Positions 9,581 to 19,952 of a stretch of 64,000 bases of DNA are shown here, piece by piece. The notes below the pieces were generated by a model. The model saw nothing but the letters and a program-made list of their open reading frames with translations, was not told the DNA's origin and made no database searches. Origin of the DNA: Scedosporium boydii (taxonomy: Eukaryota; Ascomycota; Sordariomycetes; Microascales; Microascaceae); the NCBI GenBank assembly GCA_002221725.1, contig NJFT01000049.1:1-64000 (forward strand), written 5' to 3'. The translations under genes were made by a program, and so were the position numbers. The number at the start of each line of letters is the position of its first letter. The first letter of the stretch is position 1.

Positions 9581-12075
9581 GAGTACTTATCGAAAGTACT
9601 GGTCCGGTTTGGCTTTACAGCACGGGAAGTGAGCACTGCATCTTGTACCAGTATCAAACGGTAGACGCAGCAAACATTTCCATGGGCATGATTCAGACCG
9701 AGTCTCCCTACTACCAGCCCGCCCCACGAGCGCCAGCACCCTACAACTACGCAGTGATGTCGGCCGATCTGGACTTTGCCCTCTGCTCATCGACTTCCCA
9801 GACCTGTGGACTGTCCTGGGCCATTCGTTTTATTAATAGCAAGTCCATCTATCTCTACAGCGTCGGTCTTTACTCCTGGTTCTCCAATTACAATTAAGCT
9901 TGTCTGGCAACTGAGTCTCCTGCCAGGATAAGATCGTGGATATTCAGACAAGTAGCGACATTTGGATTTATCACCTCATCACAAAGGCTTCCATGGAAAT
10001 AATTTCACCGGCTGGGGGTGTTCCTGTTCTTGGCGCAGACAATAAGATCAACTTCTGCAGTATCGTCATGGCGTGGCTCGGCCGTGCGCTTCTTGGCGGG
10101 TATGTAGTGCCCTCTTCAGCACTCTCCCCCACCCTCCCTCATCTGCTTCCTTTTGTCATTTTTCTTACGTTCCTATTTACTGCACTCTTCTTCCTTCTAA
10201 GCCCTGTTCGGAATGGGCCCGAATACTCGACTAGCGTCACCTTTTCTTACCACAGGGGCTCTGGCGGAGCCGTACATCGATCTCCCATCTCGGCAACGGT
10301 TATTCCGTTCCCCGCCACATCTGTAGCACCCACACAGACATTTACCATTGGTGGCCCTGTCGTGAGTGACATTGACTACACTCCAAAATGACGGGAACTA
10401 GAATGCGCCGCTAGGACCAGGCACGGACGAGTGCGACGTAAGTACAGCACTTTTGGGCATGCGACAACGCGGGGTTCTGTGCTAACTACATTAGTTAGAA
10501 ATGCGACTTGACGAGGCTTATTACATCGACCTGTTGCGGGACTGGCGGCAGCGTGGGGAACCCGGTTGAAATTTCCCCTGGAGAACGCCTTCCTACCTAG
10601 AGACCTCATCTTTCCTGAGGGTTTTGTGCCGAATCGGGATATTACAGGCAGCGATGGGGTTACCTACCCAGAAGGACAGCCACTTCCGCGAGAAGTCGTC
10701 GTGCCTCAGGGCACAGAGTTTGACGAGCCCTTTATCATACCCCCGGGCATTCCCTTAAGCGATCTCAATTCCCCTGACTCGGGCAACGACGACCTCAATG
10801 GCACCCTGTTCATCACGTCACTGTTCTGGGACTCGGATCACACCGTGACATGCAACTATCCTTGCACTATCGTGCTTCCCCTCTTCATAGCCACATCCAG
10901 CTGGGATCCGCCACCGGAGTCGACGCAGAAGATTAAGGTGTCAACTATCACGGTTACAAGCGACGAGGGCTCAAGTCCCACCAAGACTGTCACGGCTATT
11001 CCCCTCCCTAAACCAATCTGTATCAAGTTCACGATACCGATTGTTAACATTCAGGTCAGGGTCGGGTTCTGCCACCCATTCCCGCCGATTCCTCCTATCC
11101 CGGATATCACGATCATCCCCGTTCCCCCCGGTGGTAAACCGGGTCCAACCCCCCCAGACAACAAGCCTGAAGATCCTGAAGACGAGGTAAGCTTATCATA
11201 AAATTTCCGCCCTTCGCGCCACATTTTTTTCCTCGGTGGTGAAACCTCCATCGTAGTCACACTTTTACTCACAGCTATTCCGGAATAGGGCGACGATGAT
11301 GACGATGGTGATGACGATGGCGGCGTTTGTCCATTCGATCCGTCGGTTCCGATAGACAACGATACTCCCGACAGCGGAGGGTCCGTTCCCATTGTCGGAC
11401 CACCAGGATCCGGGTGCGAAAATGGCCGCTCTCCCGACCAGTTCTCCACTGTCACGGGCTCGCCGCCAACCGCGACCTCGACCTCGAGCCAGACACCAGG
11501 TCGGTCCGACACCACCTGCTGACCCGGACCTTCCCGTCGTACCTCCCGCCACTGCACCATACTGCTTCGGCGAGCACAACGAGGACGGCCGGTGGCGGCT
11601 CTTCTCGCAGGATCAGGCCAACGACATCCTGGATGACATATGCAACGTCGGCGACGTCCTACCGCCCTCCAATACCTTCGGATACGCCTTCCGCGGCGAC
11701 GGCGGCATCCTGGCATCCATCACCTGGGCCGACGATCAGTCAGGCTGCCAGCCGAAAACGGACGTACCCATTAGGCGGGACAATTGGTACCTCGACACCT
11801 TTCGCGAACTCTTGCAGACCTGTGATCCTTTTCCCGGAGATACGGGCGCCCGCGGTGGTGCTTTCATAGATAACTCGCAGTACGGGTGCGTGCGCTGGTG
11901 GATCGCGTCCGACTCGTTGGAGAATCTGAGGCTGCGCTTGAGCCGCGCTGCTATGCGTGGAGCAGTGACAATGGTGGTAGGAGTGGAAGTGGAGGCGGTT
12001 AAGGCAGAGCTGGATGCGATGGAGCCGGCGCTGCCGAGATGGGACAGGCGGCCCAGCGTAGACGATAGAAATTAG
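9581..12075 (+). pseudogene. GH55 exo-beta-1,3-glucanase remnant with C-terminal extension
   Basis: The 3' half of a GH55 gene. It opens at a splice acceptor (9579-9580) with LIESTGPVWLYSTGSEHC, LYQYQTVDAANISMGMIQTE and SPYYQPAPRAPAPYNY, then IWIYHLITKASMEIISPAGG and ADNKINFC. All are typical of the second beta-helix half of GH55. The N-terminal half and promoter are absent. Lesions are TAA at 9895-9897 in place of the Gln expected after SNYN, a frame change just after it (near 9920), another near 10567, and one near 11500. Introns around 10101-10255 and 11189-11288 still have good sites. Beyond GH55 lies a Pro/Asp-rich linker and a Cys-rich domain (PYCFGEHNEDGRW to YGCVRWWIAS) that recurs at the ends of secreted fungal hydrolases. 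It cannot yield a functional glucanase. Confidence 0.8.
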
Positions 12076-12185
12076 TTCACCTGGGTAGCTCTTCTTTCGA
12101 GGTATATATATGAACGGCAGATAGATTCTATACCAGCTTTGAAAAAATCGAAGAGTAGCATCTGATCTTTTTCATTTTCTCCTGT

Positions 12186-12647
12186 CTATGTATTGTTGCG
12201 GAGGTACTCTCTGGGCTTCCGGCACGATTCTTCGCACAACATCTGCCTTGACACCCCAGCAGGATCGCCATCTCGCATCCAGCCAGTGCCCGCCACATTT
12301 TGATCAGGGTACTTTAAAGAGGCCTCGGACATGCTCAGAGAATCTCTAGGATACAATAGAAGGTAGAGAACACCACAAGCGGCGAACCCGGTTGCGTAGA
12401 ACAAGTTTAGTGACGTCTTCATCACTATACTCATACCGACCCCTATAAGGCCCAGTACCCTCTGCTGATGACTTCTGTTTCGGACTGCTTCCCTAATCGA
12501 AACTACACCCGCGAAGCTCCTCTCCCAATGCGGATCATGGGAGAGCCAGACAAAACTATCGACTAACTGTATGGGTGGACCGCAACAATCTGGGTCAGTT
12601 GGAAAATTTACAAGTTCATACATAGACGTCTTCGAGCACCCCCACAT
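12186..12647 (-). CDS. Possible small hypothetical protein with one membrane segment
   Basis: An ATG-started frame of 153 codons with a stop directly before the ATG. It contains one hydrophobic stretch (NLFYATGFAACGVLYLLLYP, about residues 90-110). I recognise no family. The region lies between the GH55 remnant and the PD-(D/E)XK-like gene, and the frame could be chance. Confidence 0.25.
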   Translation of the reverse strand: MWGCSKTSMYELVNFPTDPDCCGPPIQLVDSFVWLSHDPHWERSFAGVVSIREAVRNRSHQQRVLGLIGVGMSIVMKTSLNLFYATGFAACGVLYLLLYPRDSLSMSEASLKYPDQNVAGTGWMRDGDPAGVSRQMLCEESCRKPREYLRNNT

Positions 12648-12998
12648 CTACAGCGCGGAATTTCACTGGTTTAGGCTGTATGCCGACCATTGCCATGCTG
12701 ACTTGGCAGGCAGTACGTTGTTGAGCCATTGGGCGAGGGGAAGATCGCCCGATGTTGGTTACATAGCCGGCAGCCACGGCCTTGATTGCCTTGATTGTTG
12801 GCCACCTGCATCATTACCGAAAGTGTTTCATCAGCCACCCCCTGACGGCCAAGTGTGCGGGCCGGGCATTTTACCGCTGTATCTTATAATTGCTTGTATT
12901 TAACTGTGTTAGTCGTGGAGTGGTTGGTTGCTGCCTAAACCCGCAACCCTGGTCTATCGTCGCTTGAAAGAGCTCTCTTCAAAAGCCGTTTTCTTCGT

Positions 12999-15022
12999 TT
13001 GAGACCAAGGGCCCCAACGGAGCTAGTTCGACCTCGTCAGAAAATCAAGCAACCTGACGGACCATGGATCGCGCATCCCGGACTGATCAACGAAGGCTAC
13101 CAGGCACCCAATCCCGCCAAATATCAATATGCGCCGGACGTTACAGTAAACGCCTACCGAGATATGTGGCGAGACAGCGAAGTGGAAAAAAAGGAAGAAC
13201 TCAGGGGAGCAAAGCCCGAGGACCTGTACATAGACTCTGTTATCACCATGGCACCTGCAATCGATATACAGAAAATGAAGGGTATGACAGATCACGAAAT
13301 AGCATCAGCTTCCGAGAAATTTTATGTGAATGCACATCAGTAAGTCAGTCTACCCTACGCCAAAATATCAACATGACTCACTGGGAAAAGGTACTTGTTC
13401 CCTGGCGCGTTTATGCCTCCGTCCCTAATCGAGCGGTGGGGTGCGGATTGGGGTATGAATGCCCGCGGTATCTATTATCGTCACCATTACTCGCCTGGGT
13501 GGGTTACGGCCGGGCATGATCTCTGGCTGCCCTCACTCGATGCTGTGGATTGGATGGATCCTACTGAAAAGGGCCGTCGCCGAAGGGCCAGGGTATTTGT
13601 GAAACATGTGCTGGAAAATGAAAAGTGGAATAAGAGTGAATACGCCTGGGAGGCTGACGCTTGGCATGATGTCTTTGGCCAGATGAGAAACGACCCGGTT
13701 CTGGCAGTGTACGGCTAGCTCTCTCCCCTCCTCCTCTAGCGAACTCATCGCTAACTGCTTAACTTTTATAGCGATAAACACGAGTACAATACCATCAGGG
13801 AGAAGAGACACCCCGTATCTTGCCTCCTGGCAGGGGAGCCAAAATTTATGAAGAGAATTCCAGACCTAACCTTTGGCCTTGCAACTTTCGAACCTAAAGA
13901 CTACACTTCTGCATGGGCAGAATTCGACTTGGATCGCGAACGCCTTGAAGCGTTACTCCTCCATCAACACTGCGGCCTCATATCTGACCCTCGATGGGGC
14001 GACACAAACCTAGTGTTTCCCTTTGTCGTGTACGAAGCCAAAGGTTGGAGCGGTGACCCTCGCGAGGCACGCAGACAGGCTTGTTCTGCAGGAGCAGCCT
14101 ATCTAGATATACTGGATAGGCTGACGCGACATCCTGGGAAGATTGGCGAGAAAGATGGTGCCTACCAAACACCACACAGCAACAACACTCAAGTATTCGC
14201 CTTGACCTCGTTTGGTGCTCATTGGCATATCCTGGTGGGCTACAAAAGACCAAGGCTCAAGAGAGAATTTGCAGGGCATCATGGTATGAGCAAGTCCGTA
14301 TATGTACGTTGCGACTGTATCCACCTTCGAGCAATACTAGTGCCAGACTGATTCTTGGCCATCAGGTCTTCCAGAGAATTTGGAGTGGTCGAGTCACCAC
14401 GGAAAGGAGGGCTTGGGAACTGTTACACTTCGTTGATCAAATACACCTCTGGGGAGTTACTGATTTTAGAGACTTTGTAACTCGACACCTGAAACCATGG
14501 CATGAATTTGCCAAAAAGTGTTACGTCAATGACGTCGACTTCATGCACTCAATCCCAAAAACCGGCCTTACAACTATCAACGGCAGCCCAGCTTACAAGA
14601 TTCCTAAGCCTTGTGTACGTCTACCCAAGTGGACGGCTCACATGGGAGAGGAAGCCCGAAATAACTTGGAACAGAAGTTAGCGACCCACATGGGAAACGC
14701 CTATGCCAAATATCAAATCGACATTCGAGAGAAAAGAGACGAATTCCAGAAAAGTTATTCTTGCCTAATAGACGAATGCGGCTCGATAGGAACTGCTGGA
14801 TATCCGCTAGCGGGCTTAGAGGAGGCTGCGCTACATCTCCGAGAGATCCATGGAGCGGACGATGCGGACTTGACTGTCCCTCCCGATCACCCTTGGCACG
14901 CAGCGGTTGAATTTACTCGTCCAGATTCCGCTCGGACGACACAGACGATTAACCTCAGACGTCGACGAAATCGAGATGACATAGACGAAGGGTGGGACAA
15001 CCGTAAGAGAGTCAAGAGGTAA
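12999..15022 (+). CDS. PD-(D/E)XK nuclease-like fungal protein
   Basis: A 610-residue model on exons 12999-13339, 13391-13706, 13785-14303 and 14366-15022, all in frame. The third acceptor (CGAG at 13781-13784) is the least certain. The middle holds RIPDLTFGLATF and then DTNLVFPFVVYEAKGW, with the D, E-A-K spacing of a PD-(D/E)XK catalytic core. After it come QVFALTSFGAHWHILVGY and RIWSGRV, which mark a family common in Pezizomycotina genomes. The C-terminal part has a short C-x4-C ... H-x4-H pattern (CLIDECG ... LHLREIH) that could bind zinc, and ends in a basic RRRRNRDD ... RKRVKR tail that looks like a nuclear signal. Catalysis is inferred from motif spacing only; the biological role of this fungal family is unknown. 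Confidence 0.65.
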
Positions 15023-15494
15023 ACTAGTTAACTTGCCGAAGGTGGAGAGGTATACTGTTTGACGAATAGCCCAGCTTCAGGTACTAGGCGTTTCGAGAGG
15101 CCGACACATCGCTCAAACACACTTGATATGAAGAGGCAGATATGTTCCCGTTCTAGGGGATAGTAATCAAGCTGACGACCTGGTGACTGCTGAGACGTGG
15201 AACTCTGCGTCGCTTTAACCTTCTAGAGCACCAGACGCCTTAGCTTTTGTATCCACTTTCTAGATTTCCGCTTCTAAGGGGGGATGGAAAATCTCGCGAA
15301 GTGCAAGGTGATCCGATTAAGGGATAGGAAAGACCAAGTGTCATCAAAGATGATAACTAATCTAGGTTATAACATAGCTATAGGAGCAATCATGAGGGCC
15401 AATCCTTCCGTGACTTTCTCGATCTCCATGAACCTCCACTCCGCCGCGAATAAGTATTCAGTCCGACTTCGTACCGTGGACCGTCCGGGCAAGT
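15023..15494. other. Convergent intergenic region, nothing seen
   Basis: Space between the 3' ends of the PD-(D/E)XK-like gene and the SnoaL-like gene. No coding or structured element was noted. Confidence 0.4.
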
Positions 15495-16061
15495 TTAGCA
15501 GGTATTGTTCAAGAGACAATCGATAGTCAATCCAGCCTTTTCCAGAAACTGCGCCGTCAGCTGCACATTGGGACGCTCCGCAATCTTTTCAATCATTTTT
15601 CCATCAAGAGTCATGGTAAGGTCAATGGTGTACGCATTGCGGTACTCGGTCCCATCCCACTCATTGTCCGTGACTAAAGTACCAGACCCGCCTAGGGTCA
15701 GGGTGACCACCGGGGATCCCCCATAAATTATCATCGGTTGTGTTTGTGTCAAGGTGAACCCGCTAATGTACTGACGGATGACGCCGCTAAATTCAAGGTA
15801 CTTGGCGTTGTTGATATGGGGGATTCCGAGCGTGTCAGGTTCGAAGTGATGTAGACACCCATCGGTACGATATGCGATTACACCACGGAGGTCGGGGCCG
15901 GGGTTATCGAAGCTGTCGATGTAGCCGGTGGCCGTGGTTCTCAGGACATCGCCGATTGATTGCCGTGGCCGTATGGCTTGGGGATCAGCATGGCACTGGC
16001 TGAATAAGAAAAGAGAGGCCGTAATAGCAAGCCTTGTGGCTGTGAACTGGGAAATAAGCAT
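15495..16061 (-). CDS. Small secreted SnoaL/NTF2-like protein
   Basis: A 188-residue protein from a single exon. Residues 1-25 form a signal peptide (hydrophobic core LAITASLFLF ending SQCHA) followed by a possible Kex2 site at RPRQ. The mature part has the look of a SnoaL-like alpha+beta barrel: an amphipathic start (GDVLRTTATGYIDSFD), a strand with an acidic/His cluster (CLHHFEPDTLGIP) and long alternating strands near the end. Three cysteines remain after cleavage. Secreted SnoaL-like proteins are frequent in plant-associated ascomycetes and mostly lack known enzymatic function. The fold assignment is pattern-based. Confidence 0.65.
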   Translation of the reverse strand: MLISQFTATRLAITASLFLFSQCHADPQAIRPRQSIGDVLRTTATGYIDSFDNPGPDLRGVIAYRTDGCLHHFEPDTLGIPHINNAKYLEFSGVIRQYISGFTLTQTQPMIIYGGSPVVTLTLGGSGTLVTDNEWDGTEYRNAYTIDLTMTLDGKMIEKIAERPNVQLTAQFLEKAGLTIDCLLNNTC

Positions 16062-17254
16062 TGCGTTTCTCGAAGTGGAGTATATGAGGCGACAGAGTAG
16101 AGGATTGTGATGGAAGTGAATGTTATCCTTGGGTAGGAATGAAAAAGACCAAGAAACCGAGATGGCACTGGTTATGTACTTGTCGACATGAGCTGATGGC
16201 GAGTCTATCTCGCCAACATCCTACGAATGGACAGTGTGTGTATCTCTACGTACGAAATTAATATCCGATCCTTTTATTGATGCGCCTATTAGTTTAGACA
16301 GATCAATGTTAAGCATCTGTCGACTCGATGTGTATCTTCCGTATCAACTTGATTGCACCTGGGCTCTGCCACAGAATATGGCTCCCGGAGACCGATAAAA
16401 ATAGTAACGAAACATGGATAAATGAATAGCCTCTTTAACGCGAGGTCTCTACGGCCGAATGCTGGCCTTTGTCGCACGATGGGTAACAACAGTTCGTCCT
16501 GTCACCACTCAGCATCTCGAACTCGCATTCATCAAACGCCTCCATTCAAAAGAAATTGGGTTCTCAGGAAGACAATCTTGAATTCTAGTCCAGCTAAAGC
16601 CATCGGGACTGTCGGGAATCATTATGAGCCGCTCTATTTCAGGTGACTTTCACTTGACCTAGATCTTCTAAAATTAGTCACACCCGGGATCCGAGAGGCT
16701 ATCTGGGGCGAATTGGGATCTTGATCTCACTGACCTGTGCCTGACACTCTCATTAACCATGTGACGCCACGAAACCTCCGGACTTACACCCAGATACGCA
16801 TTTTGACATCAGAGCGCTTGTGGCGGGTCCAATTTATAATGATGCTAACATTGCAGTCTGTAGAGAAGAAGGAGAGAGTTCAAGTGAAGAGGGTCGTAAC
16901 GTAGACGCGCGGGGTTTGGGTTCAGGTTTAAGTATCCCCCGGAAATTCGTGGAAAGGAATACGCGGGTCGACCTGGAATCTTTATCATCCGGATCATGTC
17001 TCTCAAGCAGCATGCCATGATCTACTATTGCTAACAGCTCACTGACCAGCTTGAATTGTCGGAGTAGTTCAGAGTACATGCAAATGTTGAAGGTGCTATC
17101 ATCCTCCTCTATAGAGGCTTCCTGCCGCCCTTCGAGTTATAGTGGCGAACTCCTACACTACAATTTAGATTAATAACGTTTTGATCCTTGCCCCTGAATA
17201 AGCCTCGGAAAGCCCACAGGTAATCCATAAGTTACATAACTCATCAGGCTCATA
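16062..17254. other. Gene-poor region before the AT-rich block
   Basis: No gene I can support. The sequence has normal base composition until about 17150 and then grades into the AT-rich block. The first part is the promoter side of the SnoaL-like gene. Confidence 0.4.
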
Positions 17255-17628
17255 AGTTTAGAAAATAAATAGTAAGGTAGTAGATAAAACTTATAAGGTA
17301 TCTAGAAAATATATAAATAAATAGTAGAAAATTAAAACTTATTATTAATTAAAATAACTTATTTATAAATATTATTAAATTATTTATTATTTAATATAAT
17401 AAGTAAAAAAAAAAATTAAATTAATAAAATTTTATTAAAATAATATAAAAATATATTAAATTATTAATAATATATTATTATAAATTAACTTTATATAAAC
17501 TTATAAATAGTAAAATATAGTAAGTAAATATATTTACCTAGTAAATATATATACTTTAAAAGTAATTACTAAAAAAACTTAATAATTACTTATAGTAATT
17601 ATTATAATTATTATTATAAATATTAAAA
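17255..17628. repeat. AT-rich block with RIP-like composition
   Basis: About 370 bases almost devoid of G and C and dominated by TpA, as in TAATAATATA runs. This is the composition expected when repeat-induced point mutation has exhausted CpA sites in a transposon copy. No coding capacity remains and the original element cannot be recognised. Confidence 0.7.
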
Positions 17629-18120
17629 CAGAGTAGTGCAGCCTACCCGTACACCGCAAGAAAAAGAGAATATTTCGGTTAATGGTTTGTGGTATTTCTT
17701 ACAAGAAGCTGCTGCAGAACCCCTGACAGGAATGGACAGTTGTCGGAACTGTTGATCAATGGGAATAGAGCCAGATCAGAAAGAAGAAGGCCTCCAAATA
17801 GGGGAAGGTTGAAGAATCATGTCAGTGCCCAAAGGAGCACCCTGTGACATACGTCAAGCCGAAACAAGCAGCAGTACGTCACCAATAATGAGGACCAGAT
17901 AGAACTAGGTAAAAGAAGTCAATTGAATTAAAGAAAGAACTAATAATGATGAAGAACTTGAAGAAGAAGAACTTCCCTCTGTCTGATAAGAAGGAAGAAA
18001 AGAAAAGAAATAACTATGCTCTGCCCCCTGGGCAAGGAAGAAAGTTCTTCCGCTGCCGCTCTTCCACTCCACACGAGAACTAAACCCTCCCCACACCAGT
18101 CACCTTATTCCCTGTCTCAA
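17629..18120. other. Normal-composition island inside AT-rich DNA
   Basis: About 490 bases of ordinary GC content with sharp borders to AT-rich DNA on both sides. It contains a purine-rich low-complexity stretch (GAAGAAG type, about 17930-18010). It resembles a non-mutated insertion such as a second LTR, but I could not find matching TG...CA ends or a target duplication. Confidence 0.35.
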
Positions 18121-18294
18121 TAGTAGAACTTATAACTTATATAGATATTTCTCTTCTAAGCTCTTTTAAATAATTATTACTAAAGAGCTATAATTACTAC
18201 CCTTAATTATAATACTTACTATTATATTTACTATAATTATTATAAGTAATTATTAAATAGTCTAGTAATTGCCTCTTACAGGTTATATACTTAT
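18121..18294. repeat. AT-rich, RIP-like flank of the solo LTR (left side)
   Basis: AT-rich, TpA-dense DNA that continues at 18752-18835 on the other side of the solo LTR. The two parts were therefore one block before the LTR inserted. Confidence 0.55.
18290..18294. repeat. Target-site duplication CTTAT (left copy; right copy 18747-18751)
   Basis: Exact 5-bp direct repeat immediately outside the TG...CA ends of the solo LTR. Confidence 0.8.
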
Positions 18295-18746
18295 TGTTAC
18301 GTTCCTAACACTGGGGGACCGGTTGATCAACAGGTATCAGGTGTGGTACGGCAGGTGTCAGGGTCGTGGGGACCTGTTAGTGGTAAACGAGGCGATCAAG
18401 CAGTATTCACAATGATATAGTAGAAGTGCGTATACAAGTGTAGGTCGTAGTGGTTACTTGTATTGACTACTGGAGAGTCTTGAAAGATAAACTAGATACA
18501 TGGCGGAACCTGTAGTTTATATAGCCGTTTCCTTTCCAAGCTCTCCAAGGCGATCGGGGTTGTCTGTCTAGTGATCGGAAGTGATCACTAGATGATCGCA
18601 GTGATCGCGGCGGCGATCGCTGCCGATCATCGATCTCTTCCTCCGATCGCTTCCCTGGGCGCCGGGCACCTGTGGCCGGCCGCCCACGCCTTTCGTTCTG
18701 CCGCGCGTCACCGCTTCTGGGCCTGCATAAAGGTCGGCCCGTGACA
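18295..18746. mobile_element. Solo LTR of a retrotransposon, 452 bp
   Basis: The element begins TGTTACG and ends CGTGACA, near-perfect inverted termini with TG...CA ends. It is flanked by an exact 5-bp direct repeat CTTAT at 18290-18294 and 18747-18751, the target-site duplication typical of Gypsy and Copia integration. There is no internal coding region, so it is a solo LTR left by LTR-LTR recombination. A TATA-like box (TTTATATAG) lies at about 18516-18524. It is followed by a zone with nine GATC words in about 100 bases and a 9-bp perfect hairpin at 18568-18591. Its base composition is normal although it sits in AT-rich DNA, so it arrived after the surroundings decayed. Confidence 0.8.
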
Positions 18747-18751
18747 CTTAT

Positions 18752-19952
18752 TAGGTAGGTATATCTACCTGTTATATTCTACCTTCTATTACTATTCTAG
18801 GCTTATATAAGGTTAGCCTATAATATAATATAGTTGTGCCCTCTGCGAGCCACTCCCGGCTGACGACGAGAAGCCTCTTAAACGAGGACACTTTGGGCAA
18901 GCTCAACGCGAGGTCGAGCCGGCCAAACGGGAAATCAAGGCCTGCGAGCCGGTGGGCCGGACCTGGTGTGGAGAAGGTGGCATGCAGTTAGTACGGTGAA
19001 ACATAAGCTCCCGGGTTCGCCGCTGACAGCAAGCAGGGCGTGCGACAGACGGCAGGGTCAGCTAGGTCGAAGCAATCGTGGAAGGCGGTGGGCCCGGGTC
19101 CTTCAGGGCCCTCGGAGAGATAAGTCAGAATAGGAGTATCCTCCCAGTCTCACACATCAGGCGGTACTAGCCACGCCAAGCTCATGCGATCAGGGGCCCT
19201 TCGAGCCAATTCCCTCAAGTAAGCACTAGCCTTCTTCGTATCCTCAGCAATATTATCCAGCAGCAGCCGATCCCGAAAAGGACGGCGTTCGCTGGGCTGC
19301 AGTGACTCCACAGTACCCCAGCTGCATGTCTGATGTGCAGACACGAGGTCGCTCTCCGACACGCGCCTGATCTCAAGCTGATCTATTATCAGAGCTTGGT
19401 CCTTCATAGCTAATTAGAAGGAAACATCGGCCCATAATTGCCCATCGTCACACCTCGCTCCAAGCGTCGCCAACATATGAGGTACTTTTCTCCTTGCGTT
19501 AGGGCTGACTCCTGTACCGTGATTGGACATACTTCTCATCATTGGGCGAGCCCGCGGCCGCGGTGCAGCACCCCAACTTTGCTTCTGGGCGTATAGAACC
19601 TGTATCGTCCTTACTCTGTAGCGCTTACTCGAATCCATTGATACTACCTCTCGGCGTCGTGAACGCCTTCTCTGCCTGTTCCAGCACCGAGTCCAGCGCA
19701 GCACTCTGGAAAGCGGGGTCAATCATGGATCTTTTGCTCGGCAGATCCGAGCATGAGTGAACCCGAAGTGCGATAGAATATAAGAACGACGAAACAAATA
19801 GGCTCTGTAGTCGTAGCACGTAAGGAGACTTTGTTGAGATCCAAATTTTGCAGTGTTGCACCGGCGATAACTTCCCTTTGTTGAAAAGAAGTTAAGCCTC
19901 GCGCCCGCATCAACTGTACCCCCACTCCGGCATCAATACCAGCCCCATTATC
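18752..19952. other. Mixed region upstream of the NRPS-like gene
   Basis: It starts with the remaining AT-rich flank (to about 18835), followed by GC-rich DNA of unknown origin at 18836-19140. On the minus strand an 85-codon ATG frame at 19407-19150 (containing YLRELARRAPDRMSLAW) and a second stretch near 19722-19630 (AALDSVLEQAEKAFTTP) look protein-like. They could be parts of one small unrecognised or broken gene. The last few hundred bases should include the promoter of the reductase gene at 19953. Confidence 0.35.
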
